From Brevibacillus composti (lineage in GTDB: Bacteria > Bacillota > Bacilli > Brevibacillales > Brevibacillaceae), in NCBI RefSeq assembly GCF_016406105.1, contig NZ_CP066308.1:3087501-3151500 (forward strand): DNA of 64,000 nt, in the 5' to 3' direction. Both the position numbers and the translations under genes were made by a program. The notes under the pieces were generated by a model that was not told where the DNA came from, did not search any database, and was given only the letters and a program-made list of their open reading frames with translations. Within the stretch, counting starts at the first letter, position 1, and each line of letters starts with the position of its first letter. Of the stretch, positions 52,877-61,965 are shown one piece after another.

Positions 52877-54532
52877 TTACCCGCCGATCAGCCGCTGAAT
52901 GACGTGGTTCGTCACCGTCGGCACAATTTCCGCCGAGAATTTGATTTCCATCCGCTCGTACTTTTTATGCGCATCGTAGCCATACGGGCCGATGTTGATC
53001 GCCGGGACATTCAGCTCGCGAATGTCCTGATAGTTGACGTAGTGCTTCGTCCCCCAGCCGGGGTTGTTATCGCTGACCGCGCGAATCGCCTCTTCATCGT
53101 CGCGAAGCGCCACCATGCTCATGTCGCAGATGTACGGGAAGAAGTTCTTCGTGACGATCGGATGCTCGTAGCTTGGCTGGACTGTCGCGACGGCTTCCTC
53201 CAGCGCTTCCAGAAGCTGCACCTCCCGCTCGTCTTTGCCGCTGATTTCGATCGCAGGCGAATAGAGAGAGGAGTAGAACAGAATCATGGCCGGACTTTTA
53301 TCCTTCATCCAGGTCCACTCTTCTTCGACCACGCGGGCAGCAAACATGCGCGTATCGAGGGATTTGTCCGACAGGAGCTTCTCTTTGAAAGCCTTCATAT
53401 GCTCCTCAAAACGCGCCCCATGCTCCTCGCGCAACTGGCGGTTCATCTCCTCGTAAATCATCACGCGCGGCTTCCAGGGCAGCGGCAGATACACCTCGCC
53501 GCAGCGCTCCCGATACGCGCGATAGCGGTCGTTGAGGCTTTGCAGAGCGTTCGCAAAGGCGATTTCCGCCTGCACCTTCAGCTTCTCCAGCACTTCTTTC
53601 GGCGACCAGGAGACGGTGAAAAAGTTGTAGTAGACATAGGCGGAGAGCGCTGTCTGCACGGTGTAGGACGGCTTCAAGTCGGTCTGCTTCAAGGATACGG
53701 GCGGAACCGGGATTTCGCCCATCGCTTCATCGCAGAGCTCGGGATTGTAGCTGATCTGCCGCGTCAGCTCGGCCGCGAGAAAATTGGGGTCGAGCCCTTC
53801 AAAGCAGGAGCCCACATGCGTCTCCGCGCCGGTAATATAGAAGGAAGGCAGCAGCTTGCCGATCGTCCCTTTGTAGATGTACCGATTTACATCCCCCTCA
53901 TAGAGCGGCGCGACGAAATCGGAATTGATCAGCGCGATGTACTCAAAGCCATGCTCCTCTCTCCAGCGCTTCAGATCCTTTAAGCCGGAGAGAACGCCGT
54001 GAGAGCTGTCCTCCTCGTCGCACTCCGCAAGCATGACCAGATTTCCCGCCAGCTCTTCGGGATGCTCGGCGTAATAGCTGAGCAGGTACACATGGCTGGC
54101 TACCCCGCTCTTCATGTCCAGCGCGCCCCGTCCAAAATGCCATTCCCCGGATTCAAGCTGCTCTTTGACCAGGGGCGGCAGCGGCTCATGCTGAAGCGCT
54201 TTCATCAGTTCCTGCGGGTGACAGGCTTTCTCCTTCAGATGGCCGTAATCCTCAATCCCTACCGTATCGATATGCCCCATCAAAATCACCGTGCGGTTGT
54301 TTGCGGGGTCCTTGGTTCCTTTGACAAAAGCCAGAACATTGTAGCGCTCGACTTCATCGTCGACAGTCCGGGACAAAAGCAGGCTCTCCGGATGCTTTTG
54401 AAAATACGGCAGCGCTGCCAAACGTTGATGCAAGGCGCGGGCGACATCAATCTCGCCCGGCGTATTGACGACACTTTCTACCTGAACCAGTTCATCCGTG
54501 ATGCGAAGTACGTCTTCTCGACAGGACAACAT
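52877..54532 (-). CDS. rocB: M20 family metallopeptidase, RocB-like
   Basis: A 551-residue protein matching the length and layout of B. subtilis RocB, an M20 peptidase homologue tied to arginine utilisation. Metal-site motifs are MGHIDTVG, GRGALDMKSG and AECDEEDSSHG. A long insert follows, then the C-terminal NIGPYGYDAHKKYERM segment with a late histidine. No roc genes are adjacent. ATG 54532 has GGGAGGAG 7 nt upstream; 29 in-frame upstream codons lack a site. Confidence 0.85.
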   Translation of the reverse strand: MLSCREDVLRITDELVQVESVVNTPGEIDVARALHQRLAALPYFQKHPESLLLSRTVDDEVERYNVLAFVKGTKDPANNRTVILMGHIDTVGIEDYGHLKEKACHPQELMKALQHEPLPPLVKEQLESGEWHFGRGALDMKSGVASHVYLLSYYAEHPEELAGNLVMLAECDEEDSSHGVLSGLKDLKRWREEHGFEYIALINSDFVAPLYEGDVNRYIYKGTIGKLLPSFYITGAETHVGSCFEGLDPNFLAAELTRQISYNPELCDEAMGEIPVPPVSLKQTDLKPSYTVQTALSAYVYYNFFTVSWSPKEVLEKLKVQAEIAFANALQSLNDRYRAYRERCGEVYLPLPWKPRVMIYEEMNRQLREEHGARFEEHMKAFKEKLLSDKSLDTRMFAARVVEEEWTWMKDKSPAMILFYSSLYSPAIEISGKDEREVQLLEALEEAVATVQPSYEHPIVTKNFFPYICDMSMVALRDDEEAIRAVSDNNPGWGTKHYVNYQDIRELNVPAINIGPYGYDAHKKYERMEIKFSAEIVPTVTNHVIQRLIGG

Positions 54533-54692
54533 CTGTATTCTCCTCCCAGGGTACGATCGGTCTTGGTACAGGGTCATCGCCCTTTGATCAATCTGGGCTA
54601 TTTCTCCCCCCTTACCCATTCGTCAGGCGCAAGCAGCCTCCTGCCCGGATGCGCATGTTTTTTCAATATTAATAAAATTCCCAGCAGAAACC

Positions 54693-54717
54693 TCCCCTGT
54701 CCCAACGGAGAGCGGGA
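54693..54717. terminator. Hairpin after cysK
   Basis: CCTCCC/GGGAGG arms with a T5 run on the plus strand and a weaker T tract on the minus strand. The neighbouring minus-strand cysK ends 22 nt away. The strong T-run faces the plus strand, where no gene is seen. Confidence 0.5.
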
Positions 54718-54738
54718 GGCTTTTTCGGCAAACTTGAC

Positions 54739-55653
54739 TCAGAAAAAATTCATGCTCAAATAGCGCTCGCCCGTGTCAGGCGCAATGCACACGACCCTTT
54801 TCCCCGTGCCCAGCTTCCGTGCGACCCGGATCGCAGCAAAAACAGCCGCACCGGAGGACGGACCGACCAGTATGCCTTCTTTGGCCGCCAGCGCGCGCAT
54901 GGTGGAGAGGGCTTCCTCGTCTTCAATCTGCATAATTTCATCGTAGATCCCTGTGTTCAGTATCGGCGGCACGAAGCCAGGACTGGTCCCGACCAGCTTA
55001 TGCGGGCCCGGCTTGCCCCCGGAGAGTACGGGAGAGCCCTTGGGCTCCACCACTCCGATGTACAGCCCCGGCAGTTTTTCCCGCAGGGCCTCTCCCGTAC
55101 CGGTAATGGTCCCGCCTGTACCCGCCGTTGCGATAAAAGCGTCCAGTTTGCCTTCCATCTGCTGCCATATCTCGCGAGCGGTCGTCACGCGATGAATACC
55201 GGGATTGGCGTGATTCTCAAATTGCTGCGGAATAAAACTGCCGGGAATCTCCTTTTGCAGCTCCACCGCTTTGGCGATGGCGCCCGGCATGCGCTGCTCG
55301 CTCGGCGTGAGCACGACTTCTGCCCCGTACGCCTTGAGCAGATTGATCCGTTCTTTGGACATGTTGTCCGGCATGACGAGAATGGCTCTGTATCCCTTGG
55401 CCGCCGCATTCATGGCCAGACCGATCCCCGTGTTGCCGCTGGTCGGCTCGATGATCGTGTCACCCGGCTTGATCAGCCCCTCTGCCTCAGCGGTCACGAT
55501 CATGTTATAGGCAGCGCGGTCTTTGACGCTGCGCGAAGGATTGTACATCTCCAACTTGACATAGACCTCCGCCGCTCCCTCAGGAACGATGCGGTTAAGC
55601 CGGACGATGGGCGTATTTCCGATGCATTCGGTGATGTGCTGGTAGACGTTCAT
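54739..55653 (-). CDS. cysK: Cysteine synthase A (O-acetylserine thiol-lyase)
   Basis: A 304-residue PLP enzyme that makes cysteine from O-acetylserine and sulfide. The PLP lysine is Lys44 (SVKDRAA). Other signatures are EPTSGNTGIGLAM, the GTGGTITGTGEAL phosphate loop and VGPSSGAAVFAA. Full length. An AT-rich inverted repeat (AGTATT/AATACT) lies about 30 nt upstream within the promoter region; whether it is a CymR site cannot be told. Confidence 0.93.
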   Translation of the reverse strand: MNVYQHITECIGNTPIVRLNRIVPEGAAEVYVKLEMYNPSRSVKDRAAYNMIVTAEAEGLIKPGDTIIEPTSGNTGIGLAMNAAAKGYRAILVMPDNMSKERINLLKAYGAEVVLTPSEQRMPGAIAKAVELQKEIPGSFIPQQFENHANPGIHRVTTAREIWQQMEGKLDAFIATAGTGGTITGTGEALREKLPGLYIGVVEPKGSPVLSGGKPGPHKLVGTSPGFVPPILNTGIYDEIMQIEDEEALSTMRALAAKEGILVGPSSGAAVFAAIRVARKLGTGKRVVCIAPDTGERYLSMNFF

Positions 55654-55823
55654 AGGCGCCTCCTCGGCAGGAATTAATGTTTAGTATTACACTAAGAATA
55701 CTACAGATTCAAATGGCAGACGAGCGGTTTTTTCAGGCCAATCACACTTTTCACGGGAAACGGAATACTTTTTTTACCACTTATGTTATTCTAAAGGTAT
55801 CAGCGGTCGAGAGGAGTGATCTC

Positions 55824-55991
55824 ATGCTGTACTTGCTTGGCGGCATTGTTTTATTGGTTGGCGTGGCCTGGTGCTTTACCGGAATGAACAGTCTTCGCCA
55901 AAAAGACGAGTTTGGAGCAAAGCAACCGATGGACGACGCGATCGCCCATCAGACATTGCATCAGATAGACCAGCACAATCATCATATCTAA
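55824..55991 (+). CDS. Small single-pass membrane protein
   Basis: A 55-residue protein with one N-terminal hydrophobic helix (LLGGIVLLVGVAWCFTG) and a hydrophilic His/Gln-rich tail ending HNHH-Ile. GAGAGGAG precedes ATG 55824, and a strong terminator follows 8 nt after the stop. It is a real gene by those signals, of unknown function. Confidence 0.7.
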   Translation: MLYLLGGIVLLVGVAWCFTGMNSLRQKDEFGAKQPMDDAIAHQTLHQIDQHNHHI

Positions 55992-55998
55992 AGACATG

Positions 55999-56020
55999 CG
56001 CGCTTCGGCGCGTTTTTTTT
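55999..56020 (+). terminator. Terminator after the 55-residue membrane protein gene
   Basis: A CGCGC-TTCG-GCGCG hairpin (55999-56012) is followed by T8. Confidence 0.92.
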
Positions 56021-56134
56021 GTCTGGAGTTACCCAGATGCGCATAACCCCCGTTCTACACCGGTTCTCTGTTTGCTATATCCCGGGTCGGGACAAACTAT
56101 TCGTGCAGCATATGTTGGCAGCGGGAGGTTGCAC

Positions 56135-56728
56135 ATGGATTGGACACTTGTCTGGAAGGCGGTCGGGATCATCCTGATTGGGACGCTGCTCCTGAGGATC
56201 GGAGGGAGAAAGTCCATCGCCCAGATGACGATCGCGCAAGTCATTGTGATGATCGGCATCGGCACGCTGCTGATTCAACCGATTAGCGGCCATGGCTACT
56301 GGACGACCCTTGTCTTGGCAGCCGTTCTCATCCTGATGATGATCCTCATGGAATACGCAGAAATGAAAGTGGATGGACTGGAAACATTGATCAGCGGCAA
56401 ATCAGTGGTCGTGATAGAGAATGGACAGTTGCACCACACCAACATGCGCAAGCTGCGTCTCACGGCGGACAAGCTGGAGATGAGACTGAGGCAGGCGGGA
56501 ATCGCCCGCATCGAGGATGTGGAATACGCGACCCTGGAGGCAAGCGGCAGCCTGGGCTACCAGCTGAAGCCGGAGAAGCAGCCCGCCACGAAGGAGGACA
56601 TTCAGCAGCTGATGAAGCTCCTCGAAACCAGGTTTCCCGAGCACGCAGCCAAACCAGGCGCAGCGGATGATCTGTTTACGGAGCTGGTCCGCGGCCACGC
56701 CGCACCGCCGCCCCAGAACCTGCAGTAA
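56135..56728 (+). CDS. DUF421 family membrane protein (YetF-like)
   Basis: A 197-residue protein with three N-terminal helices and a soluble C-terminal part of two short YetF-type domains (SGKSVVVIENGQLH, RLTADKLEMRLRQAGI, GYQLKPEKQPAT). The RIGGRKSIAQMT segment is characteristic. Related YetF and SpoVA-associated proteins occur in spore formers. ATG 56135 follows GGGAGG. Confidence 0.83.
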   Translation: MDWTLVWKAVGIILIGTLLLRIGGRKSIAQMTIAQVIVMIGIGTLLIQPISGHGYWTTLVLAAVLILMMILMEYAEMKVDGLETLISGKSVVVIENGQLHHTNMRKLRLTADKLEMRLRQAGIARIEDVEYATLEASGSLGYQLKPEKQPATKEDIQQLMKLLETRFPEHAAKPGAADDLFTELVRGHAAPPPQNLQ

Positions 56729-56768
56729 TTCCGCGGCCGAGCTCCTACGGAAAGGGGGGAACATTACA

Positions 56769-56978
56769 ATGGCATCATTTGACGTCGGCTTGGTTCACAG
56801 ATTGGCGGAACAGTTAGAAGGACTTGCACAGGGGATGAAACAACGGGTTAACTCCCCCGACGAGCTGCAAGATGACGTGAACCGAATGACCAGTATCCTG
56901 AACAGCCTGCAAACGCTGGCGAAGGAAGCCAAAAACAGCGGCTCGAATCCGATGGTACATGAAAATGATGTACGCTGA
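56769..56978 (+). CDS. Small hypothetical protein
   Basis: A 69-residue, probably all-helical soluble protein, with no cysteines. G6 lies 9 nt upstream of ATG 56769. It follows the DUF421 gene by 40 nt and may share its transcript. No family was recognised. Confidence 0.65.
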   Translation: MASFDVGLVHRLAEQLEGLAQGMKQRVNSPDELQDDVNRMTSILNSLQTLAKEAKNSGSNPMVHENDVR

Positions 56979-57020
56979 CAACGACGCGGGGGATCTTCCC
57001 CCAATCGCTCCCCCTTGCAC

Positions 57021-57054
57021 AAGGGCACCCTCTCAACGCAGATGGGTGCCCTTG
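57021..57054. terminator. Hairpin between convergent genes
   Basis: AAGGGCACCC/GGGTGCCCTT arms with a 14-nt loop lie between the 69-residue gene and the HD-GYP gene. Its T tracts are poor on both strands, and the minus-strand gene ends inside it. Confidence 0.5.
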
Positions 57055-58016
57055 TCTTGGTTCGGCAAACGAACCGTTTCCTCACGGCGGGAGAGGATAT
57101 CCTCCCCTTCCCTCTCGACGATTTGCAAAAATACATCGGCGATCACCGGATCAAATTGTGTCCCTTTGTTCTTCCGGATTTCCCTTACCGCATAATGGAT
57201 ATCCGTCTGCGCGCGATAGCCCCGCCTGGATGTCATCGCATCAAAGGAATCCGCGATCGCCATGATGCGCGCTACCTGGGGAATCTCCTCGCCAGCCAAG
57301 CCCTTGGGATACCCTTTTCCGTCATAGCGCTCATGATGGTAGAGGATGGCGTCGAGAACGCCGTTGTTCCGAAACAGTGAAATATGCTTGACCATCTCGT
57401 AGCCAATCGACGGATGTTGCTTGACGATCGCGTATTCCTCCTCCGTCAGCTTGGAAGGCTTGGTCAGGATCGATTCGGGGACCCCGATTTTTCCGATGTC
57501 GTGCAGGAGCCCTCCCAGGTAGATGCGTTCACAGCTTTTCTGGGAAAGCCCCATCTCTTTGGCGATGCGATAGGCGTACATCGCAACATTTTCCGAGTGA
57601 AACGCCGTGTACTTGTCCCGCGCATCCAGTGATTTGGCCAGTACGAGAGTCAGATTCAGGGTGTTTTCCTTTTCCCTTCTGTGATAGCGGATGGCATAGG
57701 AGATCGATAATGTCGCCAAAAGATACGTGAGCCCGTTAAAGAAAATGACGCTGATGTGCGGAGAGCGGAATGGCGCAAAATAATAGTAAAAGCAAGTCAG
57801 CAGGGCCGCGGAAATCATTTGCAGGGCCATGCTTCTCCAGAAAACAATGCCGGCCAGAACAAAATTCAGCAGATACAAACCGATCAAATTCGATCCGGGA
57901 TAAAGATACCCGTCGATCCATACCGTCGTGCAAAGAAGAAGGAAAAAAATGAGAGCAAGAGGCAAGCGATATTGCTGCAATTTTTGCCAATAGCTTTTTT
58001 TCTGAAATGGAACCAT
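57033..58016 (-). CDS. Membrane HD-GYP phosphodiesterase
   Basis: A 327-residue protein with four or five N-terminal transmembrane helices (about 15-120) and a cytoplasmic HD-GYP domain. Motifs are HSENVAMYAYRIA, LLHDIGKIGVPESIL, HHERYDGKGYPKGL and IADSFDAMTSRRGYR. These enzymes hydrolyse cyclic di-GMP. ATG 58016 has AAAGGAG 4 nt upstream. It follows the chemoreceptor gene by 50 nt, so the pair may link a sensory signal to cyclic di-GMP. Confidence 0.9.
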   Translation of the reverse strand: MVPFQKKSYWQKLQQYRLPLALIFFLLLCTTVWIDGYLYPGSNLIGLYLLNFVLAGIVFWRSMALQMISAALLTCFYYYFAPFRSPHISVIFFNGLTYLLATLSISYAIRYHRREKENTLNLTLVLAKSLDARDKYTAFHSENVAMYAYRIAKEMGLSQKSCERIYLGGLLHDIGKIGVPESILTKPSKLTEEEYAIVKQHPSIGYEMVKHISLFRNNGVLDAILYHHERYDGKGYPKGLAGEEIPQVARIMAIADSFDAMTSRRGYRAQTDIHYAVREIRKNKGTQFDPVIADVFLQIVEREGEDILSRREETVRLPNQDKGTHLR

Positions 58017-58066
58017 GGCGCTCCTTTTAGAAATAAGACATAGAAGCCAGTGAATCAAAGAAAACC

Positions 58067-59719
58067 TTAGGAAACTCTAAATTTCCCGACGACAAGTTGC
58101 AGCTCTTCGGCCATGCGGGAGAGGGAGGAAGCGGAAGCAGTGATTTCCTCCATCGATGCCAATTGCTCTTCGGTAAACGCAGCCACGTTCTGCGATTCGG
58201 CCGCCACCGTTTTAGCTCCTTCTTCAATCTCCTCGATTGAAAGCACGACCTGTCCTGTCCCGGCGGAAATCTGCTGGGAAGCGGCGGAGATTTCCTGAAC
58301 CTGTTGAGACACCTCGTCGATGTTGCGCCTGATATCATCGAACAGCTCGCCGGCGGTATGTACGACGCGGATCCCTGCGTCCACCTCGCTTACGCCTACC
58401 TCCATCGATTCCACGACAGTCTGCGTCCGATTTTTGATCGTGGACACCAATTGAGCGATCTGACCTGCCGATTCTGAAGATTGCTCCGCCAGTTTTCGCA
58501 CTTCATCCGCCACCACCGCGAAGCCCCGCCCCTGTTCGCCTGCCCGGGCCGCTTCGATGGCCGCATTGAGCGCCAGCAGATTGGTTTGCGAAGCGATCCC
58601 GGTGATCACTTCTGCGACGCGTTCGATTTCCTGCGATTGTTCTTCCATCTCGGCCACTGCCTGCGAGAGTTGATTCATCGTCTGGTGGATGGAATCCATC
58701 TGTTTCACCGTTTGCTGGATCGCTTGATTCCCCTCCGATGCTTTTTGCGATGCCTGGACGGACAGGGAAGAGGTCAATTGGGCGCTCATGGCGATTTGCT
58801 GTACACCCACCGACATCTCTTGGATCGTCTGTCCGCTCTCGCTAACGCTCCGGGACTGCATCTCGGCGTTTGCCGTCACTTCCTGGACCGTCTTCGCGAT
58901 AATTTCCGCTGCTTGGCTGGATTGTTCCGCACTCGCCGTCAACTCTTCGGAGGAAGCGGCTACCTGCTCGGAGGTGATCCGTATCTGTCCTACCAGGCTG
59001 CGCAGATTGTCCGTCATCTGATTAAACGATTTGACCAAATTGCCGATTTCATCTTTATTTTTCACCTGAAAGGGTTCTGAGGTCAGATCGCCCTGTGCGA
59101 TTTGCTCCGCGATGGCCGCCATTTTAACGATCGGCTTCGAGATCAGGCGCGAAATCACCAGTCCGATCAAAATTGCGAGGATCACGGCAATCACACTGAG
59201 GAAGGATACCGTGGAAATTGCGCTTCTGACCAATCCCGTATTTTTCTTGCTTTCTTCGTTCATGATCTGAAGCTGTTCCTCGGCCAGAGCTTCTACCGTC
59301 GCATCCAGTTGTTTGCCCAAGGGGAGTACCTCTGACCGGTAATAGTCGGTTATTTCCTGTGCGGGCTGTTGCGATTGAACCATATTCAAGAGATGGTCGG
59401 CTCTCAGTTTATATCGTTGGTTCAGCTCGTCCAGTTCGGTTAATTTGTTCTCAAATGCTTCGATTTGAGCCAGTTCCCGCGTGTCCGCCATCAAGTTGGC
59501 GATCAGATCATACGAAGACTGCAATTCGCTTAGGTATTCCTGCTCCTGGGCAAGCAAATATCCCCGCAGCTGCTCGCTTTCTTTCGCTATTTCCACTTGG
59601 ACCCGAAGAATATTCGTTAAGATAACCGTTCTTCTTTCAATCAGATCGGTGTCTGCCTCATTAATTTTAACGAGGTAAGAAGAAGAGACAAAACTCGTTA
59701 TTCCCAAAAGCACAGCCAT
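58067..59719 (-). CDS. Methyl-accepting chemotaxis protein
   Basis: A 550-residue chemoreceptor: one N-terminal helix, an extracellular helical-bundle sensor (about 20-170), a second helix (about 175-200), a HAMP linker ([24 protein letters not shown]), and a long cytoplasmic coiled coil with the hairpin tip around [20 protein letters not shown]. The start is ambiguous. ATG 59719 has AAGGGG 8 nt upstream but leaves a short first helix; TTG 59764 would add 15 residues and has AAGGGG 5 nt upstream. Confidence 0.9.
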   Translation of the reverse strand: MAVLLGITSFVSSSYLVKINEADTDLIERRTVILTNILRVQVEIAKESEQLRGYLLAQEQEYLSELQSSYDLIANLMADTRELAQIEAFENKLTELDELNQRYKLRADHLLNMVQSQQPAQEITDYYRSEVLPLGKQLDATVEALAEEQLQIMNEESKKNTGLVRSAISTVSFLSVIAVILAILIGLVISRLISKPIVKMAAIAEQIAQGDLTSEPFQVKNKDEIGNLVKSFNQMTDNLRSLVGQIRITSEQVAASSEELTASAEQSSQAAEIIAKTVQEVTANAEMQSRSVSESGQTIQEMSVGVQQIAMSAQLTSSLSVQASQKASEGNQAIQQTVKQMDSIHQTMNQLSQAVAEMEEQSQEIERVAEVITGIASQTNLLALNAAIEAARAGEQGRGFAVVADEVRKLAEQSSESAGQIAQLVSTIKNRTQTVVESMEVGVSEVDAGIRVVHTAGELFDDIRRNIDEVSQQVQEISAASQQISAGTGQVVLSIEEIEEGAKTVAAESQNVAAFTEEQLASMEEITASASSLSRMAEELQLVVGKFRVS

Positions 59720-60427
59720 GAAAAACACCCCTTCTCTTTCTCTATTTTCTTTTTCTGCAAACAAGAAATCCCCTTTTTAGACAAAAGGGGACCCGCGCAC
59801 AGAAAAAAACAAAGACAACTCTGTCGGCAACTGGCTGGCATCATGCAACGTAATTCGCATATTAGCCCCTCTAGCTTTGCGTCTCCATCTTTCAATGGAT
59901 TTGCCCTTTTTCGATATGAAATTGGTTGGAAAATAAACATATAAAATTCGACGTATTTACGACAATCATAATCGTTATTTGTCGAAAAAACAAGACGGTA
60001 TTCCCAGCATTGGAAACCCTTGGGCAACTGATATGAACCAAAATTGCTACAAGAATCTGATTTTGCTGATAAATTAGACCTACGATCCGATAATACGCGC
60101 GAATACCGGCATTCGACAATTCACGACAATCACCATACCTCATCTCCGTCACATACTTTGTGGATATGGATAACTTCCGCCTCTGTGCCCCTCCTCATTT
60201 TCCCCCGCTGTCTGCCGGAAACATACCCATTTGCATAACGGGAGAGAAGGGCGCACGACAAAAAGCGGCGAGACCCGCAATGCATCTGCCGCTATGTACA
60301 TTCGTTGATTCATTATGAAAAGAGTGTCGGATAGAAAGAGTGACGGACCGTATCGTCCATCCCCTTCATAAACTTGCTTTCCTGGTGGAAGAACTAAGCT
60401 GTAGTTCTTATGCCGAGGAGGTTCAAT
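59720..60427. other. Long AT-rich divergent region with Spo0A-box-like sites
   Basis: About 700 nt between the divergent chemoreceptor and globin genes. It contains a perfect Spo0A box TTTGTCGAA at 59978-59986 and a near match ATTGTCGAA on the minus strand at 60112-60120. Two ACGACAATCA-type direct repeats are also present (about 59959 and 60122). No gene or RNA class was recognised. Confidence 0.5.
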
Positions 60428-60784
60428 ATGGAGACATTCTACGAAAAATACGGCGGCGAAGAAACCATTTCAAAGGTGGTCGATTATTTTTACGAATTGG
60501 TTTTGGCAGATGAGACCGTGAATCATTTTTTTGCAAACACGGATATGGAAAAGCAGCGGAAGCATCAAACCAAATTCATCAGCTACGCCTTAGGGGGGCC
60601 CAATCAGTATTCGGGCCAGTCCATGGCCGCGGCCCATAAAGGGATGAATTTGCAGCCGGTTCACTTCGATGCGATTGTCGCACATTTGCAAGCAGCTCTC
60701 AGACACTTCGGCGTACAGGAGGAAGACATCCGCGATGCATTGGAGAAGGTAAACGCCTTGCGGAAAGATATTTTGTACAAGTAA
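60428..60784 (+). CDS. Group I truncated hemoglobin
   Basis: A 118-residue 2-over-2 globin. It has the family start FYEKYGGEETISKVVDYFYE, a FFANTD turn, and the proximal histidine His70 within MAAAHKGM. Such proteins bind oxygen or detoxify nitric oxide. The start ATG 60428 has GAGGAGG 6 nt upstream. Confidence 0.92.
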   Translation: METFYEKYGGEETISKVVDYFYELVLADETVNHFFANTDMEKQRKHQTKFISYALGGPNQYSGQSMAAAHKGMNLQPVHFDAIVAHLQAALRHFGVQEEDIRDALEKVNALRKDILYK

Positions 60785-60802
60785 ATCCGCTATCCCTCTT
60801 TA

Positions 60803-60832
60803 CAGGCCCCTTTCAGGGCTTTTTTTCTTTTT
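60803..60832 (+). terminator. Terminator after the globin gene
   Basis: GCCC/GGGC arms around a short loop, followed by T7CT6 on the plus strand. Confidence 0.8.
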
Positions 60833-60960
60833 TTACGACCGTTATTTTCGCAGCTTCTTGTTTTTGGAATGTTGTAGTACCATTTGGGTGTAGGCTCGAT
60901 TTTTTTATCCTCTCGCCGATGGGCGATGGCAGGAAGCCGTACGCGGTTGCCTGATCATAA

Positions 60961-61503
60961 TTGGAGGTGTGTGATCTGCACATTCTGCGGCTGCATGTAC
61001 CACGTCTTTTGTTGTCCCTCATTTTCCTGGGTGCCGGCTTTAACGGCTGGGTGGTCATCCTCGGCTATGAGCCTGTCTTTCCCACGAGCCCCAAGGCGAT
61101 GGAGTTGTTAACAGGCTATCTGCTGGTGCTGGAAAAATCGGTGGAACTCATCTGTGGGCTGTTGCTAGTAGCCAACCGCTATACCCCCGCTACCTTGGCG
61201 GTCTTGGCCCCGATCGTCGTCAATATTCTGTTTTTCCATCTGTTTGTGGACCCGTCCCTGCTGCCGCTGGCAGTCCTTGTCTTTCTGCTGGAAGCTTATC
61301 TGCTCTGGTTGTATCGAGATCGCTACAAGTGGGCCGCTTCCACAGGTGGCCTTTTTTTACGGCAAGGAACGCCGGTTCATTTTGCGATCCCCCTGGGGGC
61401 CTGGCACCTCTCTCGACGAAAAGAATGGGGGGCACCCTCGTTTTGCGAACAGGCGCCCCCATATTTGGACCAGTTAGACGTATGCAGTTGTCGCCGTTAT
61501 TGA
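60961..61503 (+). CDS. DoxX-like membrane protein
   Basis: A protein of up to 180 residues with four hydrophobic helices in the DoxX pattern, then a Trp/Arg-rich tail longer than usual. The start is unusual. A strong GGAGGTG (60963-60969) has no ATG, GTG or TTG at the right distance; the in-frame CTG at 60976 is 6 nt away and could be the start. The upstream TTG at 60961 is the alternative used for these coordinates. The function is unknown. Confidence 0.6.
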   Translation: MEVCDLHILRLHVPRLLLSLIFLGAGFNGWVVILGYEPVFPTSPKAMELLTGYLLVLEKSVELICGLLLVANRYTPATLAVLAPIVVNILFFHLFVDPSLLPLAVLVFLLEAYLLWLYRDRYKWAASTGGLFLRQGTPVHFAIPLGAWHLSRRKEWGAPSFCEQAPPYLDQLDVCSCRRY

Positions 61504-61510
61504 ATGGTGC

Positions 61511-61552
61511 AAAAAAAATCCTCCCTCCCATCGCAAGGGAAGACAAGGGAGG
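61511..61552 (-). terminator. Terminator after gerE
   Basis: CCTCCCT/AGGGAGG arms (61520-61526 and 61546-61552) are followed on the minus strand by T8. It lies 17 nt past the gerE stop. Confidence 0.88.
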
Positions 61553-61568
61553 GTTGTGTGGACTGGGT

Positions 61569-61790
61569 TCAAATCTCCAACTCACCAAGTCGAACGAGTT
61601 CGACTACTGCTTGAGATCGACCTTTTACACCTAATTTTTGCATGACGTTGCTAATGTGATTGCGTACGGTTTTTTCACTGATGAAGAGTTGTCCGGCAAT
61701 CTCTTTTGTTGTCTTATCCTGGACCAAGAGTTCAAACACTTCTCTTTCTCGATTTGTCAACAACGGCTTGGTTTGGTCGCTACCCTTCAA
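61569..61790 (-). CDS. gerE: Spore transcription factor GerE
   Basis: A 73-residue LuxR-type helix-turn-helix protein nearly identical in pattern to B. subtilis GerE: PLLTNREREVFELLVQ, TKEIAGQLFISEKTVRNHI, MQKLGVKGRSQAVVEL. It is the last mother-cell regulator, controlling coat genes with sigma-K. The start is taken as TTG 61790 with AAGGAGG 10 nt upstream, which also matches the homologue's N-terminus; a GTG three codons earlier is too close to the site. Confidence 0.95.
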   Translation of the reverse strand: MKGSDQTKPLLTNREREVFELLVQDKTTKEIAGQLFISEKTVRNHISNVMQKLGVKGRSQAVVELVRLGELEI

Positions 61791-61850
61791 TCGTGCCACC
61801 CCTCCTTGTGGGCTCTACAGGAACAAGGTTGAGGGATTACAGAGTCACCT

Positions 61851-61859
61851 TATCCTATG
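61851..61859 (-). promoter_or_regulatory. Sigma-K -10 element of gerE
   Basis: On the minus strand the sequence is CATAGGATA, an exact fit to CATANNNTA. The required AC dinucleotides occur about 16-17 nt upstream in an ACC-rich stretch. It lies about 60 nt before the gerE start, consistent with sigma-K control of gerE in Bacillus. Confidence 0.65.
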
Positions 61860-61965
61860 TAGGGGGGTGGGTGGTGGTGCCGGAATTACGGGGATTTTAG
61901 GCTTTTGCCATACATCCTATTCAATATTTGGGCGAGGGGTTCCGAGAGGGCAGCCCTCTTTTGCG

